Source: Streptomyces sp. NBC_01233 (lineage in GTDB: Bacteria > Actinomycetota > Actinomycetes > Streptomycetales > Streptomycetaceae). From it: DNA of 64,000 bases. The notes beneath the pieces were generated by a model. The model saw only the letters and a program-made list of their open reading frames with translations. It searched no databases and was not told the DNA's origin. Of the stretch, positions 1 through 8,106 are shown piece after piece. The stretch lies in contig NZ_CP108515.1 in the NCBI RefSeq assembly GCF_035989305.1, positions 6,545 to 70,544 of the forward strand, in the 5' to 3' direction. A program made the translations under genes and the position numbers. How positions within the stretch are numbered: the stretch's first letter is position 1; each line of letters begins with the position of its first letter.

Positions 1-1083
1 GTTCTCGCGCGTAATGTCGTTCACCTCGACCCCGCACCAGCGGTGTTCGAGGCGATGAAGGATGGGTGGGCCAGGCAACAGGCTGCCCGTTTCCTGCGGG
101 TCTCGACGATCGGCCCGCGGCTGCGTGTGGTGCAGCGGATGTTCGAGTTCACCGGCTTGTATCCGTGGCAGTGGACTGCAGCCGAGGGCGAGGCGTTCAT
201 CGCCGAGTTGCGTGGTGGCAGCAGCCCGGTGCTGATGTCGACCGCCCGCGGCTACGAGGTGATCATCACCCTGTTCATGGAGTACCTCCTGGACCGCCGT
301 TACGGCTGGGTGGAGGAGTGCCTGAGCCGGTTCGGTGACACGCCCCGCGCGGTGTTCCACGAGGGGAACTCGGTACTGCACACCGTGGAGTACGAAGGCG
401 ACCCCCGGCGCCGGCCGCTGACGTACGACGAGGTGCAGGCGCTCTTCGACGCGGCGGACGCACGCCCGCAGCGGATCCGTGGCCAGGGCCGCAAGGGGGT
501 GCTGACCTCTCTGCGGGATGCTGCGGTGCTGAAGACGATCTACGCATTCGGGACGCGGCGGACGGAGTCGTCTCGGGTGGACTTGGTGGACCTTCGACGG
601 AACCGGAAGGCGCCGCGGTTCGGCGGGTACGGGTCCATGATGGTCCGCTTCGGGAAGTCGTCGAAGGGGGCTCCGCCCAAGCGGCGGACGGTGCTGCTGG
701 TTCCGGAGATGGACTGGGTCGTCGACGTCCTGGACGACTACATCACCCAGGTACGGCCACAGTTGTCGCCTGGCGCTCATCCGGCGCTGTGGGTGAGCGA
801 GCGCGTGGGCCGGCTCTCGCCGCGATCGATCAACGAGGCGTTCGTCGCCGCCCGGCAGGACGCGGGCCTGGACGAGTCGCTGGACCTGCACTGCCTGCGG
901 CACAGCTACATCACGCATCTGACGGAGTTCGGGTATCCAGCGCGGTTCGTGCAGGAGCAGGTCGGACACTCGCATGCGGCTACGACCGCGATCTACATGG
1001 GCGTGTCGAACGAGTACCGCACGACGTTGCTGGAGGCGTCGATGCGCAAGCGGCTGGGCGAGGACTGGGACGTGGTGTCGTGA
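1..1083 (+). CDS. Tyrosine site-specific recombinase, 5' end cut by window edge
   Basis: Phage-integrase-fold DNA recombinase. The C-terminal catalytic half shows the expected residues: an Arg in FGTRRTE, the H-x-x-R box in HCLRHSY, and a following GHSHAATTAIY segment carrying the His and the nucleophilic Tyr. The first in-window start is the GTG at 43, but the frame is open back to base 1 and the residues before it look coding, so the true start is probably outside the window. The stop overlaps the start of the next gene (GTGA), indicating translational coupling in a three-gene unit. It is probably the active recombinase of a mobile element; the partner att sites are not visible. Confidence 0.85.
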   Translation, partial: VLARNVVHLDPAPAVFEAMKDGWARQQAARFLRVSTIGPRLRVVQRMFEFTGLYPWQWTAAEGEAFIAELRGGSSPVLMSTARGYEVIITLFMEYLLDRRYGWVEECLSRFGDTPRAVFHEGNSVLHTVEYEGDPRRRPLTYDEVQALFDAADARPQRIRGQGRKGVLTSLRDAAVLKTIYAFGTRRTESSRVDLVDLRRNRKAPRFGGYGSMMVRFGKSSKGAPPKRRTVLLVPEMDWVVDVLDDYITQVRPQLSPGAHPALWVSERVGRLSPRSINEAFVAARQDAGLDESLDLHCLRHSYITHLTEFGYPARFVQEQVGHSHAATTAIYMGVSNEYRTTLLEASMRKRLGEDWDVVS

Positions 1084-1406
1084 TCAAGAAGATGGGCTAC
1101 CAGTGGCTGTTGCGTCGGCTGATGGCCGAGCGGGAGATGTACCAGACCTCCGACTTGGTACCCCTGCTGGCAGAGCGGGGCATCACCTTGTCGCGGGAGC
1201 AGGTCTACCGGCTGGTGACCCAGCCCCCGCAGCGCCTGAGCATGGACACCTTCGTCGCGCTCTGTGACATCCTCCAGTGCACTCCCAACGACCTGATCAA
1301 ACCGGAAGTCGTCAACGCAGTACTGCGCAAGACGGCCGACGGCACGCCCGCGGCGGTACCGCTGCCTGACCGCCGTACCGTCATCCGACGGCCCGGACAG
1401 CCATGA
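1080..1406 (+). CDS. Small Cro/C1-type HTH protein of the recombinase operon
   Basis: A 108-aa protein starting at the GTG that overlaps the recombinase stop. The segment SREQVYRLVTQPPQRLSMD followed by TFVALCDILQCTPNDLI matches the Xre/Cro-like helix-turn-helix of small regulators. It sits between two recombinase-type genes, overlapping both (GTGA upstream, ATGA downstream), so it probably regulates or assists the recombination reaction. An ATG at 1092 is an alternative start. The HTH call is fairly sure; the role is inferred from position only. Confidence 0.75.
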   Translation: MIKKMGYQWLLRRLMAEREMYQTSDLVPLLAERGITLSREQVYRLVTQPPQRLSMDTFVALCDILQCTPNDLIKPEVVNAVLRKTADGTPAAVPLPDRRTVIRRPGQP

Positions 1407-3706
1407 CCTACCTCTCACCACGCCAGCGGCAGGCGCACGAAGAACTCCAGCAGGTTCGGACAGAAGTGGTCGCGTTCTTCACCGAGCGCCTCGGTCCCGC
1501 GCTGGACGCAGTGGCTGCTCAGCGGCTGGTGGAGGAGGCAAAGGGGTGGAGTCCGCAGCCGGTTCGGGTGCTGGCCGCGCATCTGGCCGACCATCCGGAC
1601 GCCCTGACCGGCCCGTCGGCCTACGCCCCTGCCTCGCTCGTGCGTCTGCTCGGCCTCCTCCACGCAGCCGGCCACGGTCGCGTGGTGACCAAGCTGGCGT
1701 GCGTTGTATGCGGGCGTACCGACCCGCTGCCGCTGGAGACTACGGAGCAGGGCCGCTGTTGCGGCTGGTGCTACGCCCGCACTCGCTTCCGGCAGTGTGG
1801 CCGCTGCGGGCGTGTGGATCAGATCGTCACCACCCGCGACGACGTGCCCATCTGCCGCGCCTGCTACCGCACCGACCCGTCGGTGGTGGAACCGTGCATC
1901 GGCTGCGGCCGGCTACGCGCCCCCGGCCACCGAACCCCGCAGGGTCCGCTGTGCACCAACTGCACTCCCAGGCCACCCCGCCCGTGCTCCGGTTGCGGCC
2001 GGACGAAGAGGGTCAATGCGAACACCGAGGCCGGACCAGTCTGCGGGGCCTGCTACCGGGCCCCAGCTCGTCTGTGTGGCCTGTGCGGAGAGGTCCGCCC
2101 GATCCAAGCCCGAGCCGCCGACGGCAGCCCCGACATCTGTATCCGCTGCTACCGAGGCCCCAAAGGCGAATGCGCCGTCTGCGGCCGGATCCGCCACGGC
2201 GGCGCCGTCAGCCAGCGCGGCGGCGCCTTCCACTGCCGTTCCTGCTGGCCCCGGCCCATCCGCGAATGCGGCATCTGCCACCGCCACGCTCGCACCCACA
2301 GCCTCTGGCCTCTCGGCCCGGTCTGCTCCGCATGCCACAGCCTGCGCCGCAGAACCCCACGGCCCTGCGGCTCCTGCGATCAGCAGAGGGTGATGGTCGG
2401 CACCGCTCCCGACGGCTCCGGACTGTGTGCTGGCTGCTGCGGAGACACCGGGCGGTGCCCCGCTTGCCGGGAGCCCGCCGACCTTCTGGGCGGCGGGCGG
2501 TGCGCCCGCTGCACCCTCGCCGGCCGGGTCCACGATCTCCTCACCGGCGACCGCGGTGCGGTTCCCAACCAGCTGACGGGGCTGGCCGGCGTCCTCACGG
2601 GCGCCGAGAACCCCTACCCCGTACTGTCCTGGCTCCACCGCAGCCAGGCCGCCCGCCTGCTGGCCCACCTCGCGGGCCAGGACAGCCCCATCTCCCACGA
2701 ACTGCTCGACAACCTGCCTCAGAATGCCCCGACTCGCCATGTCCGAGGCCTGCTGATTACCGCGCGCGTCCTGCCCCGGCGCCACGAACACCTGGCTCAC
2801 CTCGAACACTGGATCACCCACACCATGCCCGCGCTCCTCGAACCTCACCACACGTCGGTGATCAGGCCTTTTGCCGAATGGCACGTCCTGCGTGACGCCC
2901 GCCGCCGCACTACCCGCAATCGCTACTCCGTCGGCGCCGCCAAAGCCGACATCACCGAAATCCGGACCGCCATCGCCTTTCTGACCTGGCTCGACTCCCA
3001 CCAGACAAGCCTCGCCGACGCCGATCAGCTCCTCTTCGAACGATGGATGACTGAACACCGCACCCACGTCCGGAAACTGACCAGCTTCATCCGCTGGATC
3101 AGGGCACGAGGCCTCAACACTGCGCTGACGACCCCGAAGCGCCCCCGCCAGTTCGCGGGCAGCTTCCTTGCCGAACGCGACTACACCCACCACCTACGCC
3201 GCTGCCTGACCGACGGCAGGCTGCCACGCGAAGTGCGGATCATGGGCGCCCTCGTCCTCCTCTATGCCCTGCCGCTCAGCCGGATCTCGGAGCTCACGAC
3301 CACCCAGTTCCGGCGTACGCCGGATGGAGCGTTCCTCACGCTGGGCCGCCACCCCGTGCTCCTCCCACCCCGCCTCGCCCTCCTGATCGAGGAACAGATG
3401 GAAGACCCTGGCACGGGATACTTCCGCCGCCAGCTCGACGACGAGATGCACTACCTGCTGCCCGGCCAGGCTCCGGGCCGCGCCCGCAACCCCCTCGGCG
3501 CCGGCGCCCTCTTGCGCTCACACGGCCTCCCCGTTCTCACCGCACGCAATACCGCAATGATCGAAGCCGTCACCGACCTGCCGCCGATCATCGTCGCCGA
3601 CCTGTTCGGCCTGCACCCCAGCACTGCCAACCGCTGGGCCGGCTACGCCAACGACAGCTGGACCCACTACCTGGCGGCTCGGGACCAAGACGTGCCGGGG
3701 TCCTGA
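1403..3706 (+). CDS. Zinc-ribbon-rich recombinase-like protein
   Basis: A 767-aa protein in two parts. Residues about 95-330 hold a long series of CxxC knuckles (for example CVVCGRTDP, CIGCGRLRAP, CAVCGRIRHG), suggesting eight or more zinc ribbons. Residues about 480-760 resemble the core-binding and catalytic region of tyrosine recombinases (FTTWL-like helices, YALPLSRISEL), but I cannot place a full R-H-R-Y set, so it may be a non-catalytic partner. It begins at an ATG overlapping the HTH stop. The order recombinase, HTH, zinc-ribbon protein resembles multi-recombinase transposition modules; that comparison is inference. Confidence 0.75.
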   Translation: MTYLSPRQRQAHEELQQVRTEVVAFFTERLGPALDAVAAQRLVEEAKGWSPQPVRVLAAHLADHPDALTGPSAYAPASLVRLLGLLHAAGHGRVVTKLACVVCGRTDPLPLETTEQGRCCGWCYARTRFRQCGRCGRVDQIVTTRDDVPICRACYRTDPSVVEPCIGCGRLRAPGHRTPQGPLCTNCTPRPPRPCSGCGRTKRVNANTEAGPVCGACYRAPARLCGLCGEVRPIQARAADGSPDICIRCYRGPKGECAVCGRIRHGGAVSQRGGAFHCRSCWPRPIRECGICHRHARTHSLWPLGPVCSACHSLRRRTPRPCGSCDQQRVMVGTAPDGSGLCAGCCGDTGRCPACREPADLLGGGRCARCTLAGRVHDLLTGDRGAVPNQLTGLAGVLTGAENPYPVLSWLHRSQAARLLAHLAGQDSPISHELLDNLPQNAPTRHVRGLLITARVLPRRHEHLAHLEHWITHTMPALLEPHHTSVIRPFAEWHVLRDARRRTTRNRYSVGAAKADITEIRTAIAFLTWLDSHQTSLADADQLLFERWMTEHRTHVRKLTSFIRWIRARGLNTALTTPKRPRQFAGSFLAERDYTHHLRRCLTDGRLPREVRIMGALVLLYALPLSRISELTTTQFRRTPDGAFLTLGRHPVLLPPRLALLIEEQMEDPGTGYFRRQLDDEMHYLLPGQAPGRARNPLGAGALLRSHGLPVLTARNTAMIEAVTDLPPIIVADLFGLHPSTANRWAGYANDSWTHYLAARDQDVPGS

Positions 3707-3731
3707 CTCTTAATCGGATGTCATGCAGACG

Positions 3732-4217
3732 TCACTGGGCCTCGTCGCTTCGTACATTTCCCCGGTACGTCACTGCGTCGGGGCCGATCCCCAGGGCGGT
3801 GAGCAGGGTGTTGATCGCGGCTTCGTCGTCCTCAGTGTCCTTGATGACGGACACGATGGTGTCCTTCAAAGGGCTGGTGTTCAGCCGGTAGAGAGCGAAG
3901 TGGATCCCTCTGATCTGGACCATGGCCACATCGATGTCGGAAAGCTCTTCCCAGCCGTGCTCGATCGACAGCCTCAGACGGTGCGCCAAGGCCTCCAGCG
4001 GAGGCGCGAGGCAGGCAACTTCGCGGAACAGGCCTGCGATGTACCACCACATACTCGTCTGCCACGCAGGGTTCGGGTTTGGGCACGCTGAGACGGGCGC
4101 CTCTAGCCAGTCGGCTTCCGGGCCGGGCACATCGAAGTTCAAGATCTTCCACCCCCGTTTTGACCGCAGCCTACCTGGATCGTCCAGCCGAACCCATCGA
4201 GGCCCTGCCACAGCCAC
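3732..4217 (-). CDS. Hypothetical protein
   Basis: Up to 161 aa; no family recognised. The sequence is balanced and folded-looking, with an acidic C-terminal stretch (VIKDTEDDEAAINTLLTALG) and a Trp-rich middle (WQTSMWWYIAGLF). The N-terminal 20 or so residues are basic and unlike the rest, so the true start may lie further in. It is convergent with the recombinase operon, its stop lying 26 bases from that of the zinc-ribbon gene, and next to a decayed gene. Confidence 0.5.
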   Translation of the reverse strand: MAVAGPRWVRLDDPGRLRSKRGWKILNFDVPGPEADWLEAPVSACPNPNPAWQTSMWWYIAGLFREVACLAPPLEALAHRLRLSIEHGWEELSDIDVAMVQIRGIHFALYRLNTSPLKDTIVSVIKDTEDDEAAINTLLTALGIGPDAVTYRGNVRSDEAQ

Positions 4218-4231
4218 AGGCTGGGGAATAG

Positions 4232-4639
4232 CGCACAGTCGAAGTACTGCCTCTCCACCAGTACGGGGACACGGAGGAGCCGGCCGAGTACCGGGTCTGG
4301 GTGCGCGCGCCGCAGCACGTACGGCCCCTGGACGGCGTCTCGTACGACGACGTGCCCGTCGAGTACCTGGAGCAGCCGTCGGTCGTGGAGCGGGAGCTGG
4401 GGCCGCGCCGCCCGTCTGGCTGGGTGCTGGCGAAGGCCGGCGGCCGCGGGCCCGGCCGGGGCACCGTCCATGCCGTCGATTGCGCGGAGGCGCCGGCCGG
4501 GGCGCCGGTGCTCACCCTGGAGCACGCCCTGGACGTGGCGCAGCACCCGGGAACGAGGCTGTGTTCGCTGTGCGGAGCTGCGGCCGAACTCGACCCGGTC
4601 CTCAAGGGCTTCGACCGTGGCTTCGACGGCGAGGGCTGA
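4232..4639 (+). pseudogene. C-terminal remnant of a DUF6233-like protein
   Basis: An open stretch encodes segments such as RVWVRAPQHVRPLDGVSYDD and PGTRLCSLCGAAAELDPVL, which match what I know of the C-terminal half of Streptomyces DUF6233 proteins (function unknown, C-x-x-C near the end). The frame is closed by a TAG just upstream at 4229, the only usable start is an internal GTG at 4301, and no N-terminal part is visible, so I call it a 5'-truncated remnant. The family name is from memory and could be wrong. Confidence 0.5.
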
Positions 4640-4692
4640 TGCCCGAGTCGGGGCCGCGCGTACAACGGCGTGTGGCGGCAGGCTCGCCCTGT

Positions 4693-4914
4693 CTAGTCTT
4701 CGATCAGTGCCTTGAACTGCGGGCAGCCGACGGCGTGCCACTCCCTGACGAGGATCTCGCCGTCGACGATCACGACCTCTGCGTGCCACGGCAGGCAGTC
4801 GTGGCATGCATAGATCTCGTACGCGTTGCCTTCGTCGTCGAATGCCCGAAGGTCCACGCAGCCGACAGGCGCCCGGTAGGTGACGTCCTGGTCCGAGTCT
4901 GAACCGTCAGCCAT
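4693..4914 (-). CDS. Small acidic hypothetical protein
   Basis: A 73-aa acidic protein with paired Cys-His positions (ACHDCLPWH and a late GCPQFKALIED), possibly a small metal-binding fold. Its ATG lies 5 bases inside the end of the upstream gene (8-base overlap), so the two are probably one transcript and translationally coupled. No family recognised. Confidence 0.6.
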   Translation of the reverse strand: MADGSDSDQDVTYRAPVGCVDLRAFDDEGNAYEIYACHDCLPWHAEVVIVDGEILVREWHAVGCPQFKALIED

Positions 4915-6058
4915 CTGCGCGGCTCTTTGCCCTGATCAGCTCGTTGGTGAGCTCCACGGTGCCCAGGTACCACCAGAAGATCCAGTCGAGGAACGCTTCG
5001 TCGTACTCGCCGCGCTGGTCGGCCCGGCGGTGGCGGAGGTCGAAGCGGTTGGCGATCTCGAAGAGGGCGCCCTCGTCCTTGCCGAGCTGGTCCTTGATCA
5101 GGGCGCGGCGCTCTTCGAGGACGCGGCCCAGGTTGAAGATGGCCGACCGCTTGCTCTCGGGGGAGGCGTCCCGGCTCCGGTAGAGCGCGATGGCGTGGCG
5201 GACGTCGGCGGTGACGTCGGGTGGGCTGTCGTTGATGGCGCGGTGCACGAGTTCGCTGCGGGCGTCGTCGGTGACGGCGACCAGGCGCCCGAGGTCTTCC
5301 CCCTCCATGGCGAGCTCGTAGTGGATGCCGGCTGCGCGGAGGAGCTCGTTGACCTTCGCCCGGTACAGGGTGCGGGCCGGCGCGTTGTGGAACTCCGAGT
5401 GATGCCAGCCGCAGTTGCAGAAGTCGTGGTAGCGCCGCATCCGGGGGCGGCTGATGAGGTCGTGGAGGACCTCGATCAGGCCGTAGAAAGTGTCTTCGTC
5501 CCAGGTCTCCGGGGCCAGGGGCCACAGGCCGGGGATGCCCAGGCGTCGCTCGATCAGCGCGGAGGCGTCGGGCAGTGAGTCCGGGGCGTCGACGCACTCC
5601 TGCCCGAAGTGCTCCGCCAGGTAGCCGTTGTCCTCGAGGTCGCCGATGATCCTCGCGAAGTCGCGTCGGGCATCGCGCGCGGTGCTGCCGTCGATGGAAA
5701 GGCCCCGGCCCTGCCTCTGCGGCCAGTACGGCCTGGGCGCGGCCGCGGGCCGGATCTCCGAGGCACGGCTGATGAGCTCGGCGAACCATTCGTGCTTCGT
5801 CATCACCGCGGGCGCGGACCGGCCCCATCCGGAGACGGTGCCGCCCCAGGGATCGACCTCGTTGTGGTTCGGCATCTCGTCGAAGTCCGCCACGGCCGTC
5901 GACCCCGACAGGGCCTCGGTCATGAGCCATTCAGCGCGGTCCGTCCAGGATGATCCGGTCGACGCAATGATGCGCTCACCTTCGGACACGAACAGGGATA
6001 CGGGCCAGGTCAGCTCGTAGTTGCTCAGATCCAGACTCACCGCGTCATCATCACCCAT
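4907..6058 (-). CDS. AbiJ-like hypothetical protein
   Basis: A 383-aa protein beginning at the ATG at 6058. The middle (TFYGLIEVLHDLISRP, then a Cys-His patch CNCGWHH) and the C-terminal helical part (SAIFNLGRVLEERRALIK, DEGALFEIANRFDLRH, FLDWIFWWYLGTVELTN) resemble the arrangement of AbiJ-type abortive-infection proteins: an N-terminal sensing domain followed by a helical HEPN-like tail. I cannot place an RxxxxH nuclease motif with confidence. It forms an operon with the small acidic protein downstream. The assignment is by pattern memory only. Confidence 0.65.
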   Translation of the reverse strand: MGDDDAVSLDLSNYELTWPVSLFVSEGERIIASTGSSWTDRAEWLMTEALSGSTAVADFDEMPNHNEVDPWGGTVSGWGRSAPAVMTKHEWFAELISRASEIRPAAAPRPYWPQRQGRGLSIDGSTARDARRDFARIIGDLEDNGYLAEHFGQECVDAPDSLPDASALIERRLGIPGLWPLAPETWDEDTFYGLIEVLHDLISRPRMRRYHDFCNCGWHHSEFHNAPARTLYRAKVNELLRAAGIHYELAMEGEDLGRLVAVTDDARSELVHRAINDSPPDVTADVRHAIALYRSRDASPESKRSAIFNLGRVLEERRALIKDQLGKDEGALFEIANRFDLRHRRADQRGEYDEAFLDWIFWWYLGTVELTNELIRAKSRADG

Positions 6059-6184
6059 TTGCCTGCCCGCCGGGACGGCATCGGTGAACATGCCGTGCCT
6101 CGCCCTCAAACGGTCGTACGACGATCCGTGCAGTTGTGCGGGAACTGGGCTGGCGCTGTCAGAGCCCGCTGTCACCATCCGGGC

Positions 6185-7465
6185 ATGGCCCAGATCAGCC
6201 CCAGGCTCGCCCGCACGTACTTCGCGGAGATCGCCGCCGGATCCGCCGTCCCGCTCGACGTGGACGACCTCGTGAGCATGGTGCGGCTGCGCCAGCACGG
6301 CCACGTCGTCCTCGGCCACGTCGCGCTCCGCTGCTACAAGTTCAGGTCGAAGTGGACCTACGACGAACGCGACATCCGCCGCGCCGCCCAGGTGTTCGCC
6401 GACTTCCGCCTGGACCCCAGCGACGTCGTCGAGGTCCAGCTGCCGCCCTACCGCGAGCACGGCGACCAGGATCCGGAAGAACGAGGCCGGTCTGACTGGC
6501 GTGAGCGGATCGCCTCTTGGATGTACTGGCACGCCCGGCACACGCACCAGCGGGAGCGACCGTACGACGAGCGGGACGACAGCTGGCAGCGCATCGGCGC
6601 CAGCGGGCTGCCGGGCGAATTGACCTGGGAGGAGTTCCTCGCGGCGTCCATCGGCAGCCGGCGGAGCATCGGCAACACCAGGCCGCTGGAGCTGATGACT
6701 CGCTCGGACAGCGGCCTCTTCCTGCCGAGGGCCTACGCCGACCTGCTCGACCGCTGGGAACAGGTGACAGAGGAACTCGTCGGCCGGGCCCAGACCTGCA
6801 GCCGCTGCCGCGCCCCAGGCCCCCGGTGGGGCGCCTGGCGCACGCCGAGCCCGCACGGCTACGTCACCCTGTGCCCGCCATGCTCGGGCGCCACCTTCCA
6901 GCGGTACACCGGTCACCTCCACGGCGTGCTCTACGCGTCGGCCCGCACGCGCAGCACCCGCGCCGACGGATACCTGTGCCGCATGTGCGCGGAGACCCGG
7001 GCATCGGTCTGGGACCACTGCCACGACCACGGCTACGTGCGCGGCCCGCTGTGCGCCAGCTGCAACACCTTCGAAGGGAAGAGCTCGGCGCACTCCTTCT
7101 TGCGGGACAAGGAAGGCTCCGCGCTGCATCTGCTGGAGTGCCGCGGCTGCCTGGAGGGGCGTACCCTGCCCGGCCGCTACCACGCCGCCCTCGCCCGGAT
7201 GCATCTGGAGGCGACCGAGCGCCACGTCATCCGTTCCCGCCGCTGCAGGCGCGAGCCGTGGATCGAGGGCGTCGAACTCGACCGCGGCGCGTACCGCTTC
7301 GAGCTGTCCTGCTGGTGGCACGACGCACGTTGGACGAAGACCGTGACGGTGGTGGAGGCCGCGATGCTGGTGCGGGAGTTCGTCGACCAGGCGCTCGCGG
7401 CCGCGCAGCCGACCGCCGTGGTGCCGGCCCCGCGCGCGGCATCGGACACGCCGTCCCCTGCGTGA
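6185..7465 (+). CDS. Endonuclease VII-domain protein
   Basis: A 426-aa protein starting at the ATG at 6185; the frame is open further upstream but that part overlaps the divergent AbiJ-like gene. Near residues 265-300 it carries the recombination endonuclease VII signature: CRMC, then VWDHCHDHGYVRGPLCASCN, that is paired zinc cysteines around D-H-C-H-x-H and the invariant N after the second C-x-x-C. An earlier C-x-x-C pair (CSRC, CPPC) may form another zinc site. Related enzymes resolve branched DNA or nick it. The long N-terminal region is unassigned. The gene ends in a strong hairpin shared with tpg. Confidence 0.75.
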   Translation: MAQISPRLARTYFAEIAAGSAVPLDVDDLVSMVRLRQHGHVVLGHVALRCYKFRSKWTYDERDIRRAAQVFADFRLDPSDVVEVQLPPYREHGDQDPEERGRSDWRERIASWMYWHARHTHQRERPYDERDDSWQRIGASGLPGELTWEEFLAASIGSRRSIGNTRPLELMTRSDSGLFLPRAYADLLDRWEQVTEELVGRAQTCSRCRAPGPRWGAWRTPSPHGYVTLCPPCSGATFQRYTGHLHGVLYASARTRSTRADGYLCRMCAETRASVWDHCHDHGYVRGPLCASCNTFEGKSSAHSFLRDKEGSALHLLECRGCLEGRTLPGRYHAALARMHLEATERHVIRSRRCRREPWIEGVELDRGAYRFELSCWWHDARWTKTVTVVEAAMLVREFVDQALAAAQPTAVVPAPRAASDTPSPA

Positions 7466-7477
7466 CTGCGGGAAACG

Positions 7478-7510
7478 GAGCGAGCCCGGACCGTCGGTCC
7501 GGGCTCGCTC
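7478..7510. terminator. Bidirectional hairpin terminator
   Basis: Perfect 15-bp inverted repeat with a 3-base loop (GTC) between the convergent ends of the endonuclease VII-type gene and tpg. No T-tract, as is usual in Streptomyces. Confidence 0.85.
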
Positions 7511-7527
7511 TCGTTCGGGGTACGGCC

Positions 7528-8091
7528 CTACAGGTCGAACTCCAGGTCCAGTACGTCGTTGATCTCGACTTCCTCGAGGGACCCGGCACGTCGGCCGCCA
7601 TCCTGGAAGTAGACCTCCTTGAGGGCTTCGGCCGTGAGCTGGCGCAGGGTGTTCTCACTGGCTCCCTGCTGCTGGGCGTCGAAGAGCCGGGCGGCGTGCT
7701 GCGGGGGCAGGGCGACGGTGAGGTGCCGGATACGGTCCTCGTCCGTCGTGTCGATCGGCGCCCCGGCGTACCCGAGGCGGGCGTGGACGTCGATGACGAT
7801 GCCGCCGGTGGTCGCCGCCTTCTCCCGGGCCTTGGCCCGGATCTGCGGCTGCCAGCGCTTCTTCACCTCGCGCTCCAGGCGCGCGGCGAGGCCGGCGCGC
7901 GGCTTCTTGGCCTTGCCCGCGACGTACCGCTCCACCTGCCGCTGGGAGATCCCGAGTGCTTCGGCGGCCGACTTCGTCCCCTTTAGCTGCTTGACCAGGT
8001 ACCGCATCTGCGTGCCCGCGCCCTTGGGCGCGGGGCGGGTGAACGCCTTCTGCACCGCCTGGTCCAGGCCGTCCCCGAACTCCTTGGCCAT
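7528..8091 (-). CDS. tpg: Telomere terminal protein Tpg
   Basis: A 187-aa protein with the family's usual length and hallmark segments: DGLDQAVQKAFTRPAP at the start, MRYLVKQLKGT leading into an HTH (AAEALGISQRQVERYV, about residues 42-57), KKRWQPQIRAKAREKAATTG, and ALPPQHAARLFDAQQ. Tpg caps the 5' ends of linear Streptomyces replicons and primes end-patching synthesis through a hydroxyl residue; the Thr pair near 115-116 lies where the reported priming threonine is expected. It follows tap by 15 bases in the same direction, the classic tap-tpg operon. Confidence 0.93.
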   Translation of the reverse strand: MAKEFGDGLDQAVQKAFTRPAPKGAGTQMRYLVKQLKGTKSAAEALGISQRQVERYVAGKAKKPRAGLAARLEREVKKRWQPQIRAKAREKAATTGGIVIDVHARLGYAGAPIDTTDEDRIRHLTVALPPQHAARLFDAQQQGASENTLRQLTAEALKEVYFQDGGRRAGSLEEVEINDVLDLEFDL

Positions 8092-8106
8092 CGCCTGTCT
8101 GCTCCC

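Noticed and set aside
6059..7321. N-terminal extension of the AbiJ-like gene to 804 aa, antisense to the endonuclease VII-type gene
   Set aside because: The extension lies wholly opposite a gene with a clear domain; the protein-like part starts at ATG 6058.
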